From JBHIYN01 sp041984235 (GTDB lineage Bacteria; Pseudomonadota; Gammaproteobacteria; Ga0077536): 64,000 nt of DNA. The notes beneath the pieces are model-generated. The model saw only the letters and a list, made by a program, of their open reading frames with translations, was not told where the DNA came from and searched no databases. Location: assembly GCA_041984235.1 (NCBI GenBank), contig JBHIYN010000009.1:186001-250000 (forward strand), in the 5' to 3' direction. The position numbers and the translations under genes were made by a program. Every line of letters starts with the position of its first letter. The stretch's first letter is position 1. Of this stretch, positions 30,744 through 40,172 are shown piece after piece.

Positions 30744-31331
30744 ATGGTGGCAAAGCTCCTCGTCAACGCTCAGGACGGCACGCCGCCTCAGATTTCCTTC
30801 GCGGACCACGCTGGAGATTTCGGGCCTGCGGCGGCCAACGTCATCGAGATCGGCACCCCGACGGACGGACAACTGTCCCTGTCCGGTATCACGGACACAT
30901 CCTGGCGGCAGTCCGTTAAGGTCGACCTCGGCGCCAACTTCGCCGACCTCTACGAGTGCCGTGCGTGTTTCGAGTTTCCGTCCGCGCCTACTGCGGGCGA
31001 GCGGATCTACTGCTTCTGGAACGCCAGCGGTGTCACCACCGCGGGAACCGGCAACATGGGCGGCGCGAGCGGCAGTGACGCGACCTACAACGGTTACGGA
31101 GCGGCGGCAGCAGACGCACTGGAGGCATCCGAGCAACTGATCTACATCGGGTCGTTCGTGGTCACCGCGGACGCGGGCGTGCAGATCGGCCACGTGGGCT
31201 GGCTGACGCCGCCGCATCGTTACGGATCGCTCATCGTCCGCAACAAGTCGGGGCTGACCCTTGGGCCGTCGACGCCCGACGACGTGGAGATGAACATCGT
31301 TCTCGACCCGGTGGTCAAGGAGTCGCAGTAA
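30744..31331 (+). CDS. Putative beta-rich virion protein
   Basis: 195 residues, beta-rich, starting MVAKLLVNAQDGTPPQISFA. The middle has Gly/Ser/Thr-rich loops (GTGNMGGASGSDATYNGYG). It overlaps the next gene by TAATG. Likely a structural or fiber-associated protein. Confidence 0.5.
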   Translation: MVAKLLVNAQDGTPPQISFADHAGDFGPAAANVIEIGTPTDGQLSLSGITDTSWRQSVKVDLGANFADLYECRACFEFPSAPTAGERIYCFWNASGVTTAGTGNMGGASGSDATYNGYGAAAADALEASEQLIYIGSFVVTADAGVQIGHVGWLTPPHRYGSLIVRNKSGLTLGPSTPDDVEMNIVLDPVVKESQ

Positions 31332-32917
31332 TGCTCGCGGGCCGGCAAGCCCGGTCGATCGAGCTCCTTCACAGTCTTTCCCCCGCGCAGGCTCGCCCCG
31401 ATGTCTGTAACGATGACCTGCGCGAGTTCTCCCTGATTTTCGCGGGCCGATCTGACCGGAGCATCATCAATCCAAGTTGGCCGACCAACGCGAAGCGCGT
31501 CGGCATTGGTGACACGTGGGGGATGAGGTACGTCGCGCAGGATGCCTCGCGCGACGAAGAAAACCGCCTGTTCACCTTCTCCAAGGCGGTAACGGGACCG
31601 AAGTGGTCGATGTTGATGCTGTTCAAGCCGGTGTCGACGTCGAACGCGATGCCGGTTCAGTGCAATACGGAAGCGTCGGGATCCCGCCTGGTCCGCATCC
31701 TTCTCAACTATTCGGGCAACGCTGGACGTATCCAGTTCCTCGTCGGCTCTGGCGGCGGCGGCTGGTCGGACGACTGGCGCACCTTCTCGACTTGGGACAC
31801 GTCGACATGGAAATGGCTCTGGGCGCAGCACGAATATGGATCGCACAAGTCAATCCGGCTCTATGACCTCGACGGCAGGTTTCGCGAAGAGCAGACCTAC
31901 ACGTACGTCGATCTCGGCATGGGTGCCACTGGGACCTCGGTAGGCTTCAACCCGAACGGCGATGCTCCGCTCGCCGCGGTGTTTTACTCGCAGTATCACA
32001 TCCCCGACGAGTCGGTGATGCTGCGCGTAATGCGCAACCCGATGCGCCTGTTTCGGGCGCCTCCTGTCGTGTTCGTTCCGTCCGGGGCGGGCGCGCCTTC
32101 AGTGCTGGGACTGGCGTCCGAGACCGACTCCGCGTTCAGCGTGTCCGGCGCGAAGCAGGCGGCCGCGGGGCTCGCGACGGAGACGGACGTCGCCCAAGCA
32201 CTCGCCGCAGCCAAGACGGTCATTGTCGGGCTGGCCTCGGAAACGGACTCGGCTTTCGCCGTCAGTGCGCTCAAGGTGGCGGCGGCCGGCCTGGCCACGG
32301 AGACGCAGGCCGCGTTCTCCGTCATGGGGCTGAAAGCCGCCGCCATCGGGGTCGCGTCCACCGTCGAGACTGCGCAGGCGGTCGCCGGTGCGAAGGTAGC
32401 CGCTGCGGGCCTGGCCTCGGAAACAGACACAGCGCCGGCGGTGACCGCAGCCAAGACCGCCGCAGTAGGGCTCTCGCTCGAGACCGACACGGCGCCCGCA
32501 GTCACTGCGGCGAGCGGTCAGGCCATCGGGCTTGCCGTCGAGTCGGACGAGGCCTTCGCCGTGGCCGCCGCGCGCGCGGTCGCTGTCGCACTGGCGCAGG
32601 AGACGGACACCGCCCAGGCCGTCATCGCCGTGCGCGGCGTCCCGGTCGGCCAGGCGACGGAGACCGACTCGGCGCCGGCCGTCGGCCACAGCCGCGCCGG
32701 AGTCCTCGGGCTCGCGCTCGAGGCGGACGCCGTGTTCTCGGTCACGGTCTCGCGCGCCGCGCAGGTCGGGCTCGCCACGGAGACGGACACGGCCTTCGAG
32801 ATCAGCATCGCCGGCCCGGTCGTCGTGCCGACATCCGAGGGCCTGCAGTTCAGGGTGCCGGAGTCGCGGGCGCATTTCGCCGCCCCGGAGGGTAGAGCGC
32901 ACTACCGAGTCCATTGA
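31331..32917 (+). CDS. Tail-fiber-like protein with twelve 20-residue repeats
   Basis: 528 residues. The first ~250 form a beta-rich globular part (FSLIFAGRSDRSIINPSW, WSMLMLFKPVS, IRLYDLDGRF) resembling a LamG/concanavalin-type binding domain. From codon 32105 come twelve exact 20-residue units with consensus (V/A)GLA.ETD.A.AV..AK.AA, covering 32105-32824. The tail ends in RAHFAAPEGRAHYRVH. The neighbour gene at 32951 repeats the same design. Likely a receptor-binding or host-surface protein of the virion. Confidence 0.65.
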   Translation: MLAGRQARSIELLHSLSPAQARPDVCNDDLREFSLIFAGRSDRSIINPSWPTNAKRVGIGDTWGMRYVAQDASRDEENRLFTFSKAVTGPKWSMLMLFKPVSTSNAMPVQCNTEASGSRLVRILLNYSGNAGRIQFLVGSGGGGWSDDWRTFSTWDTSTWKWLWAQHEYGSHKSIRLYDLDGRFREEQTYTYVDLGMGATGTSVGFNPNGDAPLAAVFYSQYHIPDESVMLRVMRNPMRLFRAPPVVFVPSGAGAPSVLGLASETDSAFSVSGAKQAAAGLATETDVAQALAAAKTVIVGLASETDSAFAVSALKVAAAGLATETQAAFSVMGLKAAAIGVASTVETAQAVAGAKVAAAGLASETDTAPAVTAAKTAAVGLSLETDTAPAVTAASGQAIGLAVESDEAFAVAAARAVAVALAQETDTAQAVIAVRGVPVGQATETDSAPAVGHSRAGVLGLALEADAVFSVTVSRAAQVGLATETDTAFEISIAGPVVVPTSEGLQFRVPESRAHFAAPEGRAHYRVH

Positions 32918-32950
32918 TGCGGCTGCCGTTGGGGCGACCGGGGGAGTGAA

Positions 32951-34621
32951 ATGGCGTTCCCAGCCGTCGCGTCAATCACCGAAACGTCGTTCGCCAGCGA
33001 CACGACGACGCACAACGTCGCGATGCCGGCGACGGTGGATGCCGGTGATCTGCTGGTCATCATCATCTGCGTCGATGGGGCGATCACGTGGACCACCCCG
33101 AGTGGGTGGACGAAGATCGCAGACGTGGGCGGCCCGCTCCCGGTCGACAATGCGGTTTTCGCCAAGATTGCCTCCGGATCGGAGGGCTCGACCACCGTAA
33201 ACTGCGTGACCAGCGCCGCGGCCGCGGGGGCGGCGCAGGCGTATCGCGTCACCGGGTGGTATGGCGATCTGGCGGGGGTCGAGATATCGACCGGCATCTA
33301 CCCGAGTGGGACCAACCCAACGCCGCCGACCCTGGCGCCGTCCTGGGGTAGCGCGCAGAACCTGTGGGTTGCGATCTGCACGTCGGGCGATGACGATGTC
33401 GCGACCAGCGCCTACCCGAGCGGGTACAGCGGCGGCACGGACACGCCCTGCGGCGCCGGCAGCGGCGACAGCGGCCGTGTCGCGACAGCGCGGCGCGAGC
33501 TCGAGGCGAGCTCGGAAACGCCCGGTAATTTCACGCTGGCCAGTTCCCAAGCGGGGATGCGCGCGACCCTCGCCGTGCGGCCGTCAGCGGCCATCGTCGG
33601 GGAGATTGGCCTCGCCACTGAAACCAACACCGCGCACGCGGTGACCGCGAACCGCGCGGTTCCGGTCGGGTTGGCCGAAGAAGCCAATGCGGCGCAGCCG
33701 GTTACCGGGGTGCGCACGCTGCCGGTCGGTCTGGCGGAAGAAGCCGACACCGCGCGCGCGGTGACCGCGGCACGTGCGGCACTCGTCGGGCTGGCGGAAG
33801 AAACCCAAGCCGCGCAGGCCGTCACCGCGAGCCGGGCGGTCCCGGTGGGGCGCGCCGCGGAGACGGATGCCGCGCAGCCTGTGGCCGCGGCGCGCGCGGT
33901 GCAGGTCGGGATCGCGAGCACGGTAGAGACGGCGCATTCCGTCATCCTGGCGCGGATCGGCGTCGTGAGCCTCGCGCTCGAGGCGGACAGCGCGTTCAGC
34001 ACCGGCGCGGCGCGGACCGTCAGCGTCGGCCAGGCCGGCGAGACAGACGCGGCGCAGCCGGTCACCGCGAGTCGCGTCGTCCTGATGGGGACGGCGGCCG
34101 AGACCGACACGGCGCCCGCGGTGGCGGCGCGGAAGGCGGCGGCCGTGGGGCGCGCCGACGAGACCGACACTGCCCGAGGCGTGGTCGCGGCGAAGGCGCT
34201 GGCGCTGGCGCTGGCGCAGGAGAGTGATGCCGCGCTCGGGGTTACCGCGGCCCGCGTCGCTACGGTGGGCCTCGTGCTCGAAACCGACACGGCACGAGGC
34301 GTCACGCGGGCCATCGCCGGCGCGCTGGGCCTGGCCACGGAGACCAGCGCCGCGCAGCCGGTCAGCGCCGCGAAGGTCGGCCAGGTCGGCCTCGCCGAAG
34401 AGGTCGAGCGTGCGCTGGCGCTGGTCGTCCCGGTGCTGGTGCCAACGGCCGTGGACCTCGAGTACGTGACTACCGTGGCACGCGCGCACTACCGGCTGGA
34501 CGTCGAACGGCTGCACTTCGCGCCCACCGGGGCGGAGATGGGCTACCGCGTCCACGTGGCCCGGCTGCACTTCTCCGAGGCCAACGCAGAGATCGAGTAC
34601 GCCGTCGACGGCGGCGAGTAA
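32951..34621 (+). CDS. Paralogous fiber-like protein with fourteen 20-residue repeats
   Basis: 556 residues. N-terminal ~215 residues are an unrelated beta domain (TETSFASDTTTHNVAMPATV, GDLLVIIICVDGAITW). Then fourteen 20-residue units (VGLAEETD.AQPVTAARAV-like) occupy 33605-34444. The tail repeats RAHYRLDVERLHF and related blocks shared with the upstream protein. The unit length is constant to the residue, so the array probably folds as a regular beta-helix or coiled structure. It probably acts with the upstream protein as alternative or stacked fiber parts. Confidence 0.65.
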   Translation: MAFPAVASITETSFASDTTTHNVAMPATVDAGDLLVIIICVDGAITWTTPSGWTKIADVGGPLPVDNAVFAKIASGSEGSTTVNCVTSAAAAGAAQAYRVTGWYGDLAGVEISTGIYPSGTNPTPPTLAPSWGSAQNLWVAICTSGDDDVATSAYPSGYSGGTDTPCGAGSGDSGRVATARRELEASSETPGNFTLASSQAGMRATLAVRPSAAIVGEIGLATETNTAHAVTANRAVPVGLAEEANAAQPVTGVRTLPVGLAEEADTARAVTAARAALVGLAEETQAAQAVTASRAVPVGRAAETDAAQPVAAARAVQVGIASTVETAHSVILARIGVVSLALEADSAFSTGAARTVSVGQAGETDAAQPVTASRVVLMGTAAETDTAPAVAARKAAAVGRADETDTARGVVAAKALALALAQESDAALGVTAARVATVGLVLETDTARGVTRAIAGALGLATETSAAQPVSAAKVGQVGLAEEVERALALVVPVLVPTAVDLEYVTTVARAHYRLDVERLHFAPTGAEMGYRVHVARLHFSEANAEIEYAVDGGE

Positions 34622-34635
34622 CAGGAGACACATCC

Positions 34636-35076
34636 ATGTCCGACGGCGTTTTCAACATCGCGAAGGGCGCGGTCGCGGAGAAGTTCCGCGACGGCGGTGG
34701 CAACGGGATCGTCATGGCGCTCAAGGCGAACGAGTCGGAGGCGACGCTGGTCGACCGCGACACGGTCGCTCTGATGCTCGCCGAAGGCGGCACCACCGAG
34801 GCTGACTTTACCAACTACGCCCGGAAAACCAGCCTGACCGGCTCCATCACGGTCGACGACACCAACGACCGTGTCGACGTCGACCTTGCCGATCAGACCT
34901 GGTCGTCCGCTGGCGGCGCGTCCAACAACACGCTGACCAAGATCGTCGTGGCCTACGAGGAAAGCGCGGCCGACTCCGGCCGGATCCCGCTGACCCACCA
35001 CGACTTCGCCTTCACCACGGACGGCTCGGATCTGACCGTCGAGTTCGACACCGCCGGCTTCTACCGCGCCGCGTAA
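34636..35076 (+). CDS. Putative virion protein
   Basis: 146 residues: MSDGVFNIAKGAVAEKFRDG, then GIVMALKANESEATLVDRDT and a beta-rich C-terminal half with HHDFAFTTDGSDLTVEFDTA. The pattern (small beta protein with GAVAEKFRDG start) is common among late phage genes near fiber and terminase genes. No named family. Confidence 0.6.
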   Translation: MSDGVFNIAKGAVAEKFRDGGGNGIVMALKANESEATLVDRDTVALMLAEGGTTEADFTNYARKTSLTGSITVDDTNDRVDVDLADQTWSSAGGASNNTLTKIVVAYEESAADSGRIPLTHHDFAFTTDGSDLTVEFDTAGFYRAA

Positions 35077-35086
35077 GGAGAGAGCT

Positions 35087-35497
35087 ATGCCGCTTCCCGA
35101 ATGGATCACGCAGGACGACGAGCGGGCGCACCGCTTCTACATCGACGCCGATCTCGCCTACGAGCGCGTGATGCCGGTCGTCCGCGAGGCGCTCGAGATC
35201 GCCGCCGAGGCGCCACTCGACCACTACCAACTCGAGGTCGCCCACAACTTCATCAAGATGGACTTCGACATCGCCCTGGCCGCTGCCGATCTCGACCGCG
35301 ACCCGGACAAGTGCATCGAGCGCATCATCCGCGGCAGTGACGGCTACAAGGAACGCTGGGGCTGGCGCCACCACCGGCCGGGCCGGCACTCCCAGCTGCG
35401 CGACGGCACCGACGCCGGCGAGCAGAAGTACGCCAAGGCGGTGCGCCGCGAGGCGGTGGATCTCTACCGCAAGGTCCGCAGGGTCGTCCCGCGGTAA
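35087..35497 (+). CDS. Hypothetical helical phage protein
   Basis: 136 residues, GGAGAG before ATG. Helical, acidic first half (RVMPVVREALEIAAEAPLDH, DIALAAADLDRDPDKCIERI), basic C-terminus (RREAVDLYRKVRRVVPR). It ends overlapping the next start (TAATG). No family recognised. Confidence 0.55.
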   Translation: MPLPEWITQDDERAHRFYIDADLAYERVMPVVREALEIAAEAPLDHYQLEVAHNFIKMDFDIALAAADLDRDPDKCIERIIRGSDGYKERWGWRHHRPGRHSQLRDGTDAGEQKYAKAVRREAVDLYRKVRRVVPR

Positions 35498-35838
35498 TGA
35501 CCGCGTCGACCGCACCGCAGCAGCAGTCGAAAACGGCGTCGGAGATCAAGAACGCCGCGTGCGACTTCACCGGCAAGCTGGACACCGGCGAGGTCCTCAC
35601 CGGCACGCCGACCGTGGTCGAGGTCGGCACCAGCGATTTGACGCTCTCGAACAAGGTCGTCAGCACCGCGGTGCTGACCATCCTGGGCCGCTCCGTCGCC
35701 ATTGGTAAGGCGGTTCAGTTCAGCGTCGAGGGCGGCACTGCGGGGCGGTCGTACGAGATCTTGATCACCGTCGACACCGACTCGAGCCCGGCGCAGCGGC
35801 TGACCGCCAAGCTGCCGCTCGAGGTCAAACCGGACTGA
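35497..35838 (+). CDS. Phage fiber-type Ig-like small protein
   Basis: 113 residues, all-beta by eye. GEVLTGTPTVVEVGTSDLTL, LGRSVAIGKAVQFSVEGGTA and YEILITVDTDSSPAQRLTAK follow the pattern of short fiber/baseplate-associated proteins found just before small terminase genes (Ig-like fold with GTP and SYEI blocks). A virion accessory role is likely. Confidence 0.6.
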   Translation: MTASTAPQQQSKTASEIKNAACDFTGKLDTGEVLTGTPTVVEVGTSDLTLSNKVVSTAVLTILGRSVAIGKAVQFSVEGGTAGRSYEILITVDTDSSPAQRLTAKLPLEVKPD

Positions 35839-35860
35839 GGCCCACACACGGGACACTGAC

Positions 35861-36355
35861 ATGGCAGGTAAAGGTCGCGGAGCCGCCAAGGCCGCTCCGC
35901 GTAAGGACTCGCCGCGCAAGCCGCGAAAGCCGCCTTCACCCCCGAAGCTGACCGAGCAACAGCGCGTATTCATCGTGGAGTACGTGATCTGCAACAACGG
36001 CGCTGAGGCGGCGCGGCGTGCCGGCTACAAGGCGAAGAACGCGAACAAGATGGCGCACGAGCTCTTGCAGCGCCCGCACATCCAGGCGGCGATTGCTGAG
36101 CGGCGTGCGGCCGTGGCCGAGCGCCACGAACTGACGCAGGCGGAGATCATTAAGGGCCTCCGCGCCGAAGCACAGCACATCGGCCTGGGGTCGTCGCACT
36201 CGGCACGGGTGCAGGCCTACATGGGGCTGGCCAAGATCGGCGGCTACCTGTCCGATCGTGTCGACGTGGAGCACTCCGGCGAGGTCAAGTTGAACGCTAC
36301 GGTGACGTTCATTCCGGCGCGGCCACAGCCGGAGGACGAGGAAGCAGCCGCTTGA
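35861..36355 (+). CDS. terS: Terminase small subunit
   Basis: 164 residues. After a basic, Pro-rich N-terminus, LTEQQRVFIVEYVICNNGAE, AARRAGYKAKNANKMAHELL and RPHIQAAIAERRAAVAERHE give the small-terminase helix-turn-helix pattern (Terminase_2 type) that recognises the packaging site. The C-terminus contains the oligomerisation part and an acidic tail. It overlaps the large subunit by 4 nt. Confidence 0.9.
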   Translation: MAGKGRGAAKAAPRKDSPRKPRKPPSPPKLTEQQRVFIVEYVICNNGAEAARRAGYKAKNANKMAHELLQRPHIQAAIAERRAAVAERHELTQAEIIKGLRAEAQHIGLGSSHSARVQAYMGLAKIGGYLSDRVDVEHSGEVKLNATVTFIPARPQPEDEEAAA

Positions 36356-37665
36356 CGGAGATCGATATCAACGTCGAGATCCCGGAGGCGTTTGAACCGC
36401 TCTTCGAGAGAGCGCGGTACAAGGTCTACTACGGTGGACGCGGCGGGGCGAAGTCATGGAATTTCGCGCGTGCCCTGCTACTACTGGCGCAGAATCCGAA
36501 GATGCTTTTCCCGGATCGGGACTCGATCCGCGTGCTGTGCACGCGCGAGATTCAGACCACGATTGCCGAGTCTGTGCACCAGGTCATTGCGAGCCAGGCA
36601 CAGCAGATGGGCCTCGCGGACGTGTTCGCCGTTCGCGACAAGTACATTGCGAGCCGCACGAACGGCTCGCGCTTCATCTTCACCGGCCTCCGGGACCAAG
36701 ACCCGGAGAAGATCAAGTCCTACGAGGACATTGATATCGCCTGGTGCGAGGAAGCAAACAAGATCACGAAGCGGTCATGGAACATCCTGACCCCGACCAT
36801 CCGCAAGGAAGGCGCCGAAATCTGGGTGTCGTTCAACCCAGAGCTCGACACCGACGAGGCCTACCAGCGGTTCGTGATCAAGGAGCCGCCGCCCGACTCG
36901 ATCGTGGTGGAGGTCAGCTACAGGGACAACCCGTTCTTCACCGACACGCTCGACCAGGAGCGTCGCCACATGAAGGCGACAGATCCGGACGAGTACGAGC
37001 ACGTCTGGGAAGGCCGGCCGCGACTCATCCTCCCGGGCGCCATCTACGCCAAGGAGGTCATGGCGATGATGGCCAAACGGCAGATCACGCGGGTTCCGTA
37101 CGACCCGATGCTGCCGGTGCACACCGTATGGGACCTCGGGTTCAACGACGCGACCGCCATCATTCTGTTCCAGAAGCCGGCGCGCGAAGTGGCCATCATC
37201 GGCTACTACGAAGAGTCGTACACGAAGTACAGCGATGACGTCGCCTGGCTGAACCAGCACCGCTACGTCTGGGGGCAGGACTGGCTACCGCATGACGGGC
37301 GAGCCAAGACGAAGGCGGCCGGCGGGAAGTCGCCGAAGCAAATCCTCCGCGCGCTGGGCCGCAACCCGCGCATCGTGCCCGGCCATGACCCGGAGTTCGG
37401 GATCCGGCAGACCCGGATGCTGTTCCCGCGGGTCTACACGGACGCCGAGAACGCCGCGCGTCTCATCGAATGCTGGAAGCGGTACCGCCGCAACGTACCG
37501 ACCACGACCGGCGAGCCGGCGAAACCACTGCACGACGAGTATTCGCACGGCGCCGACGCGACCCGGCATCTCGCGATGTGCATCGACAAGGTCCAGAACG
37601 ACGACCGCCCGCCGCCGCCGAGCGGCCCAGGCTTTCAACCACTCGACCCAGCGATGGGGTATTGA
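36352..37665 (+). CDS. terL: Terminase large subunit (PBSX/Terminase_3 type)
   Basis: 437 residues from TTG 36352, which overlaps the small subunit stop. Walker A variant YYGGRGGAKSW at 26-36, Walker B DIDIAWCEEANKI near 125-137, and a C-terminal nuclease with VWDLGFNDATAIILFQ and HDEYSHGADATRHLAMC. It powers DNA translocation into the prohead and cuts the concatemer. Family length is normal. The TTG start may limit expression. Confidence 0.95.
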   Translation: MTEIDINVEIPEAFEPLFERARYKVYYGGRGGAKSWNFARALLLLAQNPKMLFPDRDSIRVLCTREIQTTIAESVHQVIASQAQQMGLADVFAVRDKYIASRTNGSRFIFTGLRDQDPEKIKSYEDIDIAWCEEANKITKRSWNILTPTIRKEGAEIWVSFNPELDTDEAYQRFVIKEPPPDSIVVEVSYRDNPFFTDTLDQERRHMKATDPDEYEHVWEGRPRLILPGAIYAKEVMAMMAKRQITRVPYDPMLPVHTVWDLGFNDATAIILFQKPAREVAIIGYYEESYTKYSDDVAWLNQHRYVWGQDWLPHDGRAKTKAAGGKSPKQILRALGRNPRIVPGHDPEFGIRQTRMLFPRVYTDAENAARLIECWKRYRRNVPTTTGEPAKPLHDEYSHGADATRHLAMCIDKVQNDDRPPPPSGPGFQPLDPAMGY

Positions 37666-37799
37666 TGATGCAGACCTATGCCTACGCACCGCCCCGAATC
37701 GGGATTGTGCGGCGCGCTATGGACACGAAACGTAAGCGCCCGGTAGGCCTCATCGCGCGTGCTCGCCAGGGCAAACCGAGGCCGCAGCGCACGACATGA
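37665..37799 (+). CDS. Small basic ORF between terminase and portal
   Basis: 44 residues from ATG 37665 (43 from ATG 37668), very basic at the C-terminus (MDTKRKRPVGLIARARQGKP). It overlaps the terminase stop by 1 nt and the portal start by 4 nt, so it forms part of the coupled chain. Function unknown. Confidence 0.5.
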   Translation: MMQTYAYAPPRIGIVRRAMDTKRKRPVGLIARARQGKPRPQRTT

Positions 37800-39907
37800 A
37801 CGCGATCGCGTCCCCTCGCATCGAGCACGGCCCCGACGAGAAGCTGTCGGCGGAAGAGCAGGCGCAGGTCGACGCGCTCAACGCGTTCGGCCTCGAGATC
37901 GCCCGCAAGCGCAAGGAAGCCATCAACGCCCGCTCCCAGATTGGCATCGAGGACGAGTGGATCGAGGACGAGGAAGCCTACATCGGCGTCGACGATGCCA
38001 ACCGCGCCGAGTACCGCTCGACCTGGCGCAAGGTCAAACCGGTAGCGTCCGGCTCGGCCATCCAGAGCTCCGCAAAGCAGCCGCAGCCGAAGGTGCGCAG
38101 CACCGCGCTGATCAACATCACCCGGCCCTACGTCGATGCGGCTGCCGCCCGGATCGGCGACATGCTGCTGCCGAACGACGACAAGGCGTGGGGCATCGAG
38201 CCGACGCCGTTGCCGGATCTGGATCCGGAGACCATGCAGGCGCTCATGGTCCCGGTCATCGACGAAGAGACCGGCGAGCAGATGATGTTCACCCAGGAGG
38301 ACCTCCTGCGTGAGATCGAGAAGGTGGCGGCGGAGCGCGCCAAGAAGGCCGGGACCCGCATCGAGGACTGGATGGCCGAGGGGCGCTGGGCCGCGGAGGC
38401 ACGCGACGTCATCTGGTACGCGTCGAAGCTCGGCACCGGGATCCTGAAAGGCCCGACGCCGAAAACGAAGCGCCGGCTGGAGTGGGTGTTCGGCCAGGCC
38501 GGGCCACCGAAGAAGCGGATCACGCACACCCGGGTACCGGTGTCGTGCTCCATCGATCCGTGGAACTTCTTCCCCGACGGCGCCTGCGGGGAGGATATCC
38601 ACGACGGCAGCCACGTGTTCGAGCGCGACGACATCAGCGTCGGCCGGATGCTCGAGCTCATGCGGGAGCAGGGGTACATCCGGTCCCAGATCAAGGCCTG
38701 TCTCGACGAGGGCCCGATCCGCCCGGAAGTGGACTGGACGCCACAGCAGGAACTGGACCGCGCCCGCGTCACGGAAAAGACGCAGTACGAAATCTGGTAC
38801 ATGCAGGGCCTTGTCGAACTGCACGACCTGGCCTGCTGCGGCCTGAATACTGCGGGGCTCAAGTTCGACGACTTCGGCTACGAGTCCGAGTACGCGCACG
38901 CCATCATCACGATGATCAACCACCGGATCGTCAAGGCGGCGTTCATGCCGCTCGACGACGGGTCGTTCACCTACGACGTGTTCCGCTGGCAGCGCCGGCC
39001 GGGGCTGTGGACCGGGCTGGGGGTGGGCAGGCAGATCCGTACCCCGCAGCGGATCCTGACCGCCGCCGTGCGGAACATGATGGACAACGCCGCGCTCTCC
39101 GCCGGCCCGCAGATTGTGATCGATACCGACGCACTGGAGCCGGTGGACGGGGTCTACGAGGTCGTCCCCCGCAAGGTGTGGCGGAAGAAGCCTGGCGGCG
39201 AGATGACCGACGCGGAGAAGGCGTTTCACGTCCACTCCATCGAGACCCGGCAGGTGGAGCTCATGAATATCATCGAGTTCGCGCTCCGCATGGCCGAAGA
39301 GTCCACCGGGCTGCCGATGATCTTGCAGGGCCAGTTGGGCGAGCAGAAGCCGAATACGCTCGGCCAGACCCAGATCCTGAACAACAACGGCTCGTCCGTG
39401 CTGCGCCGCCTGGCCAAGGCCTTCGACGATGACATCACCGTGCCGCACGTCGAGCGGTACTACCAATGGCTGATGGAGTACGGGCCCGATCCGTTGGAGA
39501 AGGGCGACTACGAGATCGTCGCCCGCGGCTCGTCCACGCTGGTCGAACGCGACCTGCAGAATCAGGAAATGGTGGGCATCGTGCAGTTGTCACTGGACCC
39601 CGCCTACGGGATCGACCCGCAGAAGGCTGCCGAAGAGTTCCTGCGCTCCCGGCGCTACGACCCCGAGCTCTTCAAGAAGTCCCGCGAGCAGCTGGCCGAG
39701 GAAGCAGATGCGCAGCCGACCGATCCGAAGATCGCCGCCGCGGCCATCCAGGCGCAGGACAAGGCCGCGCAGCGCGAGCACGAGGCACGCGAGAACGCGC
39801 GCGATCGCGCCGCCGATCGGCAGAAGCAGGTGCTCGACATCAACAGCGACCACGCGCTGTTCAATGCCGAGAGTGCCGTCGCCGCAGAGAAGGGTAGCGG
39901 GCTGTGA
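37796..39907 (+). CDS. Portal protein (podovirus type)
   Basis: 703 residues. The N-terminal helical region DEWIEDEEAYIGVDDANRAE precedes STALINITRPYVDAAAARIG and DMLLPNDDKAWGIEPTP. The stem part has WQRRPGLWTGLGVGRQIRTP and a helical crown (ESTGLPMILQGQLGEQKPNT). The C-terminus is a long Ala/Arg helix. Size and pattern match portal proteins of podoviruses with N4-gp56 capsids. It forms the dodecameric DNA gate at the head vertex, between terminase and scaffold genes. Confidence 0.85.
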   Translation: MNAIASPRIEHGPDEKLSAEEQAQVDALNAFGLEIARKRKEAINARSQIGIEDEWIEDEEAYIGVDDANRAEYRSTWRKVKPVASGSAIQSSAKQPQPKVRSTALINITRPYVDAAAARIGDMLLPNDDKAWGIEPTPLPDLDPETMQALMVPVIDEETGEQMMFTQEDLLREIEKVAAERAKKAGTRIEDWMAEGRWAAEARDVIWYASKLGTGILKGPTPKTKRRLEWVFGQAGPPKKRITHTRVPVSCSIDPWNFFPDGACGEDIHDGSHVFERDDISVGRMLELMREQGYIRSQIKACLDEGPIRPEVDWTPQQELDRARVTEKTQYEIWYMQGLVELHDLACCGLNTAGLKFDDFGYESEYAHAIITMINHRIVKAAFMPLDDGSFTYDVFRWQRRPGLWTGLGVGRQIRTPQRILTAAVRNMMDNAALSAGPQIVIDTDALEPVDGVYEVVPRKVWRKKPGGEMTDAEKAFHVHSIETRQVELMNIIEFALRMAEESTGLPMILQGQLGEQKPNTLGQTQILNNNGSSVLRRLAKAFDDDITVPHVERYYQWLMEYGPDPLEKGDYEIVARGSSTLVERDLQNQEMVGIVQLSLDPAYGIDPQKAAEEFLRSRRYDPELFKKSREQLAEEADAQPTDPKIAAAAIQAQDKAAQREHEARENARDRAADRQKQVLDINSDHALFNAESAVAAEKGSGL

Positions 39908-40116
39908 CGTTCGAACTGACGCCCGAAGAGCGCAACCACCCGCTGTGGAAGAAGCTCGTCGCCTACCAGCAAGGCCGGCTCGACGAGCTCCGCGCGCGCA
40001 ACGATGCGCCGTGCGACCACGACAAGACGACATTTCGACGCGGCGAGATCCGCGCGATCAAGGTTTTTCTGGCGCTGGACAAAGGTCCGGCCCCAGTCAT
40101 CTCAGAGGACGACTAG
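39904..40116 (+). CDS. Small phage protein after the portal gene
   Basis: 70 residues. TPEERNHPLWKKLVAYQQGR, LDELRARNDAPCDHDKTTFR, RGEIRAIKVFLAL, which is the usual small coiled protein found between portal and scaffold (pattern LW..L...L...L..LR..N......T..LRG.I...K). Overlaps the portal by 4 nt. Function unknown. Confidence 0.7.
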   Translation: MTFELTPEERNHPLWKKLVAYQQGRLDELRARNDAPCDHDKTTFRRGEIRAIKVFLALDKGPAPVISEDD

Positions 40117-40172
40117 CGCCTCCTCTGTTCCCCCGGCCCGCACCCGCGGGCTCAATCGCAATGAGGTAGATC

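Noticed and set aside
31331..34621. Diversity-generating retroelement behind the repeats in the fiber-like genes
   Set aside because: No reverse transcriptase, template repeat or adenine-biased variation is visible; the repeats are a regular 20-residue protein period.
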